Assembly: GCA_964598695.1 (NCBI GenBank)
Contig: CAZRDB010000009.1
Span: 1-53,952 of the forward strand
Reading direction: 5' to 3'
DNA: 53,952 nucleotides
Source: CAZRDB01 sp964598695
GTDB lineage: Bacteria > Armatimonadota > Zipacnadia > UBA1398
Within the stretch, counting starts at the first letter, position 1. Every line of letters starts with the position of its first letter. The notes under the pieces were generated by a model, which worked only from the letters and a program-made list of their open reading frames with translations, was not told where the DNA came from and ran no database searches. This document shows, piece by piece, positions 51,587 through 53,952 of this stretch. The position numbers and the translations under genes are program-made.

Positions 51587-52570
51587 ATGCAGATGCGACC
51601 CCTGGGACAGTCGGGGATCCAGGCCTCCGTGGTGGGCCTGGGCACGTGGGCGATCGGCGGCACCTGGTGGGGTGGGACCGACGAGCGCGACTCGATCGAG
51701 GCCATCCAGGCCGGGATCGAGGCCGGGATCAACCTGATCGACACCGCGCCGATGTACGGCTGCGGCCTCTCGGAGGAGCTGGTCGGCAAGGCGATCGCCG
51801 GCCGGCGCGACCAGGTCGTTCTCGCGACCAAGTGCGGCCTCGTCTGGTGGGACCAGACCCACGGCGAGTACTTCTTCGCGCGCGACGGAGCGACGGTGCA
51901 CCGCTACCTCGGAGCGGAGTCGATCGCGCACGAGTGCGAGCAGAGCCTCACGCGTCTGGGTGTCGACTGCATCGACCTCTACCAGACTCACTGGCAGGAC
52001 TCGACCACACCGATCGAGGAGACGATGGCCGCCCTGCTCCGGCTGAAGGATGAGGGCAAGATCCGCGCGATCGGGGTCTCCAACGCCACGCCGGCACAGA
52101 TGGACGCCTACCGCGCCACCGGACCGCTCGATTCGGCCCAGGAGCGCTACAGCATGATCGACCGGCAGCTCGATGCCGAGATCCTGCCCTACTGCCGGGC
52201 CAACGCGGTCGCCGTACTGGCCTACTCGCCGCTCGCGCTGGGGCTCCTGAGCGGCAAGGTCGACGCGAACCGCGAGTTCGCCGCCGACGACATGCGCCGG
52301 GGCAACCCCCGCTTCGCCAAGGAGAACCTCGAGAAGGTCAGCGCGATGCTCGCCGAGTGCCAGCCGATCGCCGATGCCTACAGCCTCACGATGGCGCAGC
52401 TCGTGATCGCCTGGACCGCCCACCAGCCGGGCCTCACGCACGCCCTGGTGGGCGCGCGCAACCCGAAGCAGGCCCGCGAGAACGCGGTGGCCGGCTCCGC
52501 GCGGCTCTCCGAGGGCGACCTCGCGACCCTCGACGCCATCGTCGCCCGGCACGGGCCGGAGATCCGGTAG
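51587..52570 (+). CDS. Aldo/keto reductase
   Basis: 327 residues from ATG 51587, with GAGGA upstream. The TIM-barrel tetrad is present: D52, Y57, K82 and H135 (DTAPMYG, TKCGL, YQTHWQD). GKIRAIGVSN and AVLAYSPLALGLLSGK are the family signature, and the latter fits the AKR of the YajO/tas type. It uses NADPH to reduce sugar-type or carbonyl substrates. Followed by a strong terminator-like hairpin. Confidence 0.95.
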   Translation: MQMRPLGQSGIQASVVGLGTWAIGGTWWGGTDERDSIEAIQAGIEAGINLIDTAPMYGCGLSEELVGKAIAGRRDQVVLATKCGLVWWDQTHGEYFFARDGATVHRYLGAESIAHECEQSLTRLGVDCIDLYQTHWQDSTTPIEETMAALLRLKDEGKIRAIGVSNATPAQMDAYRATGPLDSAQERYSMIDRQLDAEILPYCRANAVAVLAYSPLALGLLSGKVDANREFAADDMRRGNPRFAKENLEKVSAMLAECQPIADAYSLTMAQLVIAWTAHQPGLTHALVGARNPKQARENAVAGSARLSEGDLATLDAIVARHGPEIR

Positions 52571-52590
52571 CCGAGGCCGCGTACAGCGAA

Positions 52591-52619
52591 GCAGGGGCGG
52601 GCGCCATGCCCGCCCCTGC
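52591..52619. terminator. Bidirectional hairpin between convergent genes
   Basis: GCAGGGGCGGGC (52591-52602) and GCCCGCCCCTGC (52608-52619) form a perfect 12-bp stem with a 5-base loop. It lies 20 bases after the reductase stop and 23 before the convergent stop at 52643. No T-run. Confidence 0.6.
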
Positions 52620-52642
52620 GCGTGTACAACCGTCCGACGAGC

Positions 52643-53041
52643 CTACCCGCGGCTCGTGCCCCGGCTCATCCGGAGGCAGAACCCACCGACGGCGATGAAG
52701 ACCACGGCGACCGCCAGGATGACGGTGATCGGCGCGCCGGTCTTCGCCGGCGAGGGCGTCACCTCGGGCTGGGCCGGTCGCGTCACGACGGGCCTGCTCA
52801 TCGCGCCGCTCTCCGGGGACGACTCCGCGCTCTCCGCGCTCTCCACCGGCATCGGGGCGCCGGGTACGAAGCCACCGGACGGGGGCGGCGGGATGCGCCC
52901 GGCCGGCCCGCCGGTCGGGCGGGGGGCGAACGGACGAGGCTGAACCCCGTTCCCGCCCGTCGAGGGAGGAGGTCCCTGGGCGAGAGCGGCCAAAGCCACG
53001 AGTACCAGTAGGGCAAGTCCGATCCACAGGACCTTACGCAT
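52643..53041 (-). CDS. Proline-rich protein with signal peptide and C-terminal membrane anchor
   Basis: 132 residues from ATG 53041, with AAGGGAA upstream. Signal peptide 1-22 (LVALAALAQG). Residues 23-100 are Pro/Gly/Ser-rich without a repeat unit. A membrane helix spans about 104-121 (ITVILAVAVVFIAVGGF), followed by a short basic tail (RMSRGTSRG). The anchor resembles the end of sortase or exosortase substrates, but no LPxTG or PEP motif is present. Function unknown. Confidence 0.75.
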   Translation of the reverse strand: MRKVLWIGLALLVLVALAALAQGPPPSTGGNGVQPRPFAPRPTGGPAGRIPPPPSGGFVPGAPMPVESAESAESSPESGAMSRPVVTRPAQPEVTPSPAKTGAPITVILAVAVVFIAVGGFCLRMSRGTSRG

Positions 53042-53138
53042 TGCGACCGTTCCCTTCGATCCGCCCCCGCGCGGGGGGCGACGGCGCTTCAGGACGCCCA
53101 CGCCACATTTGGTGTGCCACATCGAGCCCTTCGTGGCA

Positions 53139-53160
53139 AGGTCCCGGGAAAACGGGACCT
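53139..53160. promoter_or_regulatory. Hairpin in the leader between 53041 and 53247
   Basis: AGGTCCCG (53139-53146) and CGGGACCT (53153-53160) are perfect arms around a GGAAAA loop. It sits about 100 bases before the proline-rich gene's start and 85 before the small membrane protein's. The rest of 53042-53246 shows no further gene. Confidence 0.35.
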
Positions 53161-53246
53161 CCACGGGCTCAACAGGGGACCGAGGCCCCTCGTTCGACCC
53201 CTCCTGCCGCGGTACGCTACCGGGCACTGAAGGGAGTTGATCGACG

Positions 53247-53630
53247 ATGAGCGACCTGACCACGGTCAGCCAGAGCCCCGCGGTGGCCGTCTGCCTCCGT
53301 TGGGCGGCCCGCGCGCTCTCGGTCCTGGCCCTGCTCTTCCTGGCCGCGCTCCTCGTGGGCGAGGGAGCCGGGCTCGCGCGACTGACCGGCCGCGAGCTGT
53401 CGCTGTTCCTGCTCTTCCCGGTCGGCGTCACGGTCGGGATCGCCCTGGGCTGGCGCTGGGAGCTGCTGGGGGGCGCCGTCACCGCCTGCAACCTCGTCGG
53501 CTTCTACCTTCTCTCGCATGCCTACAGCGGGGCATTCCCCCGAGGGCCGTGGTTCCTGGCGGTCGCCAGCCCCGGTCTCCTGTTCCTGTTGGCCGGGCTC
53601 CTCACGCAGAGCGCGCAGGCCCGTCACTGA
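53247..53630 (+). CDS. Small four-helix membrane protein
   Basis: 127 residues from ATG 53247, with AAGGGAG upstream. Four hydrophobic helices can be traced: LSVLALLFLAALLVG, LSLFLLFPVGVTVGIALG, LGGAVTACNLVGFYLLS and PWFLAVASPGLLFLLAGLL. Overall it resembles the small DUF7670-type membrane proteins, but the assignment is by eye. The next gene starts 40 bases downstream. Confidence 0.75.
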   Translation: MSDLTTVSQSPAVAVCLRWAARALSVLALLFLAALLVGEGAGLARLTGRELSLFLLFPVGVTVGIALGWRWELLGGAVTACNLVGFYLLSHAYSGAFPRGPWFLAVASPGLLFLLAGLLTQSAQARH

Positions 53631-53669
53631 GCTTTCCCCCCCCGCGAACAACGTCTGGGAGGTGTCGAT

Positions 53670-53952
53670 ATGGATGACACGGGGATCGTCTGCCTGGGGG
53701 CCATCTGTGGGTTCGTTGCGCTGGTGGTCTGGCTCGCGAGCCGCAGCCAGAGCGGCGCGCACGGCCCGACTGTGGCCTCGCTCCAGACCTACGTCACCGG
53801 TCTCTTCCGGCAGATGCAGGACTACCATCGCCATCTCACCGAGGTCTCCGGCGCTCTCGGCACGCTCACGCGGCGCATGTCGCACCTGGAGGAGTCGGTC
53901 GCTCTGCTGGCCGGCCACGCCGGAGTCGTGCTCGCGCCCGCTCCCGCCTACG
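53670..53952 (+). CDS. Membrane-anchored coiled-coil protein, N-terminal part, cut by the window edge
   Basis: ATG 53670 follows GGGAGG with good spacing, and the frame is open to the end of the window (94 codons). An N-terminal membrane helix (residues 5-21, GIVCLGAICGFVALVVWL) is followed by a polar helical stretch (LFRQMQDYHRHLTEVSG, HLEESVALLAG) that looks like a coiled coil. The C-terminus is beyond the window. Function unknown. It may be co-transcribed with the preceding gene. Confidence 0.6.
   Translation, partial: MDDTGIVCLGAICGFVALVVWLASRSQSGAHGPTVASLQTYVTGLFRQMQDYHRHLTEVSGALGTLTRRMSHLEESVALLAGHAGVVLAPAPAY

Overview
The window is about 54 kb of very GC-rich, gene-dense bacterial DNA. 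It is probably from a metagenome-assembled genome, because two runs of exactly 10 N (15969-15978 and 17021-17030) look like scaffolding placeholders. I see no rRNA, tRNA, CRISPR array, insertion sequence, integrase or phage gene. The mix of genes suggests a free-living, carbohydrate-degrading lineage of the Planctomycetota / Armatimonadota / Hydrogenedentota kind: LamG-hydrazine-synthase-like proteins with CxxCH motifs, a Tat-exported Gfo/Idh oxidoreductase, HEAT-repeat exported proteins, many large secreted glycosidases, and WbsX/GH99-like and GH127 enzymes. The sequence alone does not decide the phylum.

Layout. 1-3.1 kb: the start of a proline-rich protein running off the left edge, a small protein with a DnaA-domain-I-like N-terminus, an NDP-sugar pyrophosphorylase and a membrane-anchored protein. 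3.3-9 kb: a 1411-residue exported LamG-LamG-propeller-HzsA-like protein with two CxxCH haem motifs, and an acidic-linker protein of unknown function. 9-22.6 kb: a secreted six-hairpin/malectin protein, an N-acetylneuraminate-lyase-type aldolase, a methyltransferase, a serine beta-lactamase-like hydrolase, a GH4 alpha-galactosidase-type enzyme, a HEAT-repeat exported protein, a Tat-exported Gfo/Idh oxidoreductase and a 6-phosphogluconolactonase-type propeller. 22.7-32.0 kb: four co-directional genes with 19-30 bp gaps (GH127, a TIM-barrel glycosidase, LamG-GH32, and a GH110/pectate-lyase-like beta-helix), the best candidate polysaccharide-degradation operon here. 32-38.3 kb: a UPF0173 metal hydrolase, exported proteins of unknown function (one with a Pro/Ala/Thr/Gly linker and a C-terminal propeller) and a YhhN family membrane protein. 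38.3-42.9 kb: the conserved housekeeping operon phoH-pgpH-ybeY-dgkA, with overlapping genes, a good sigma70-type promoter, and dgkA fused to a PAP2 phosphatase domain. 43-50.6 kb (minus strand): a GlcD-GlcE fusion, a LamG-WbsX(GH99-like)-LamG protein, a YfcE-type phosphodiesterase, a small unknown protein and an FAH-family enzyme. 50.7-54 kb: a Cof-type HAD phosphatase, an aldo/keto reductase, a proline-rich anchored protein, a small four-helix membrane protein and the start of another membrane-anchored coiled-coil protein.

How the parts fit. The exported glycosidases would release arabinose, fructose, galactose and other sugars. The GH4 enzyme, the Gfo/Idh and aldo/keto reductases, the nanA-type aldolase, the lactonase and the HAD phosphatase could handle the sugars downstream. 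No SusC/SusD pair, ABC permease, sugar kinase or transcription factor is visible, so uptake and control must be encoded elsewhere. Convergent genes are packed so tightly that stop codons overlap in two pairs (12156-12159 and 38259-38262), and two more pairs (2565/2572, 32040/32044) are separated by six bases or fewer. Long open frames on the opposite strands are GC-driven shadows.
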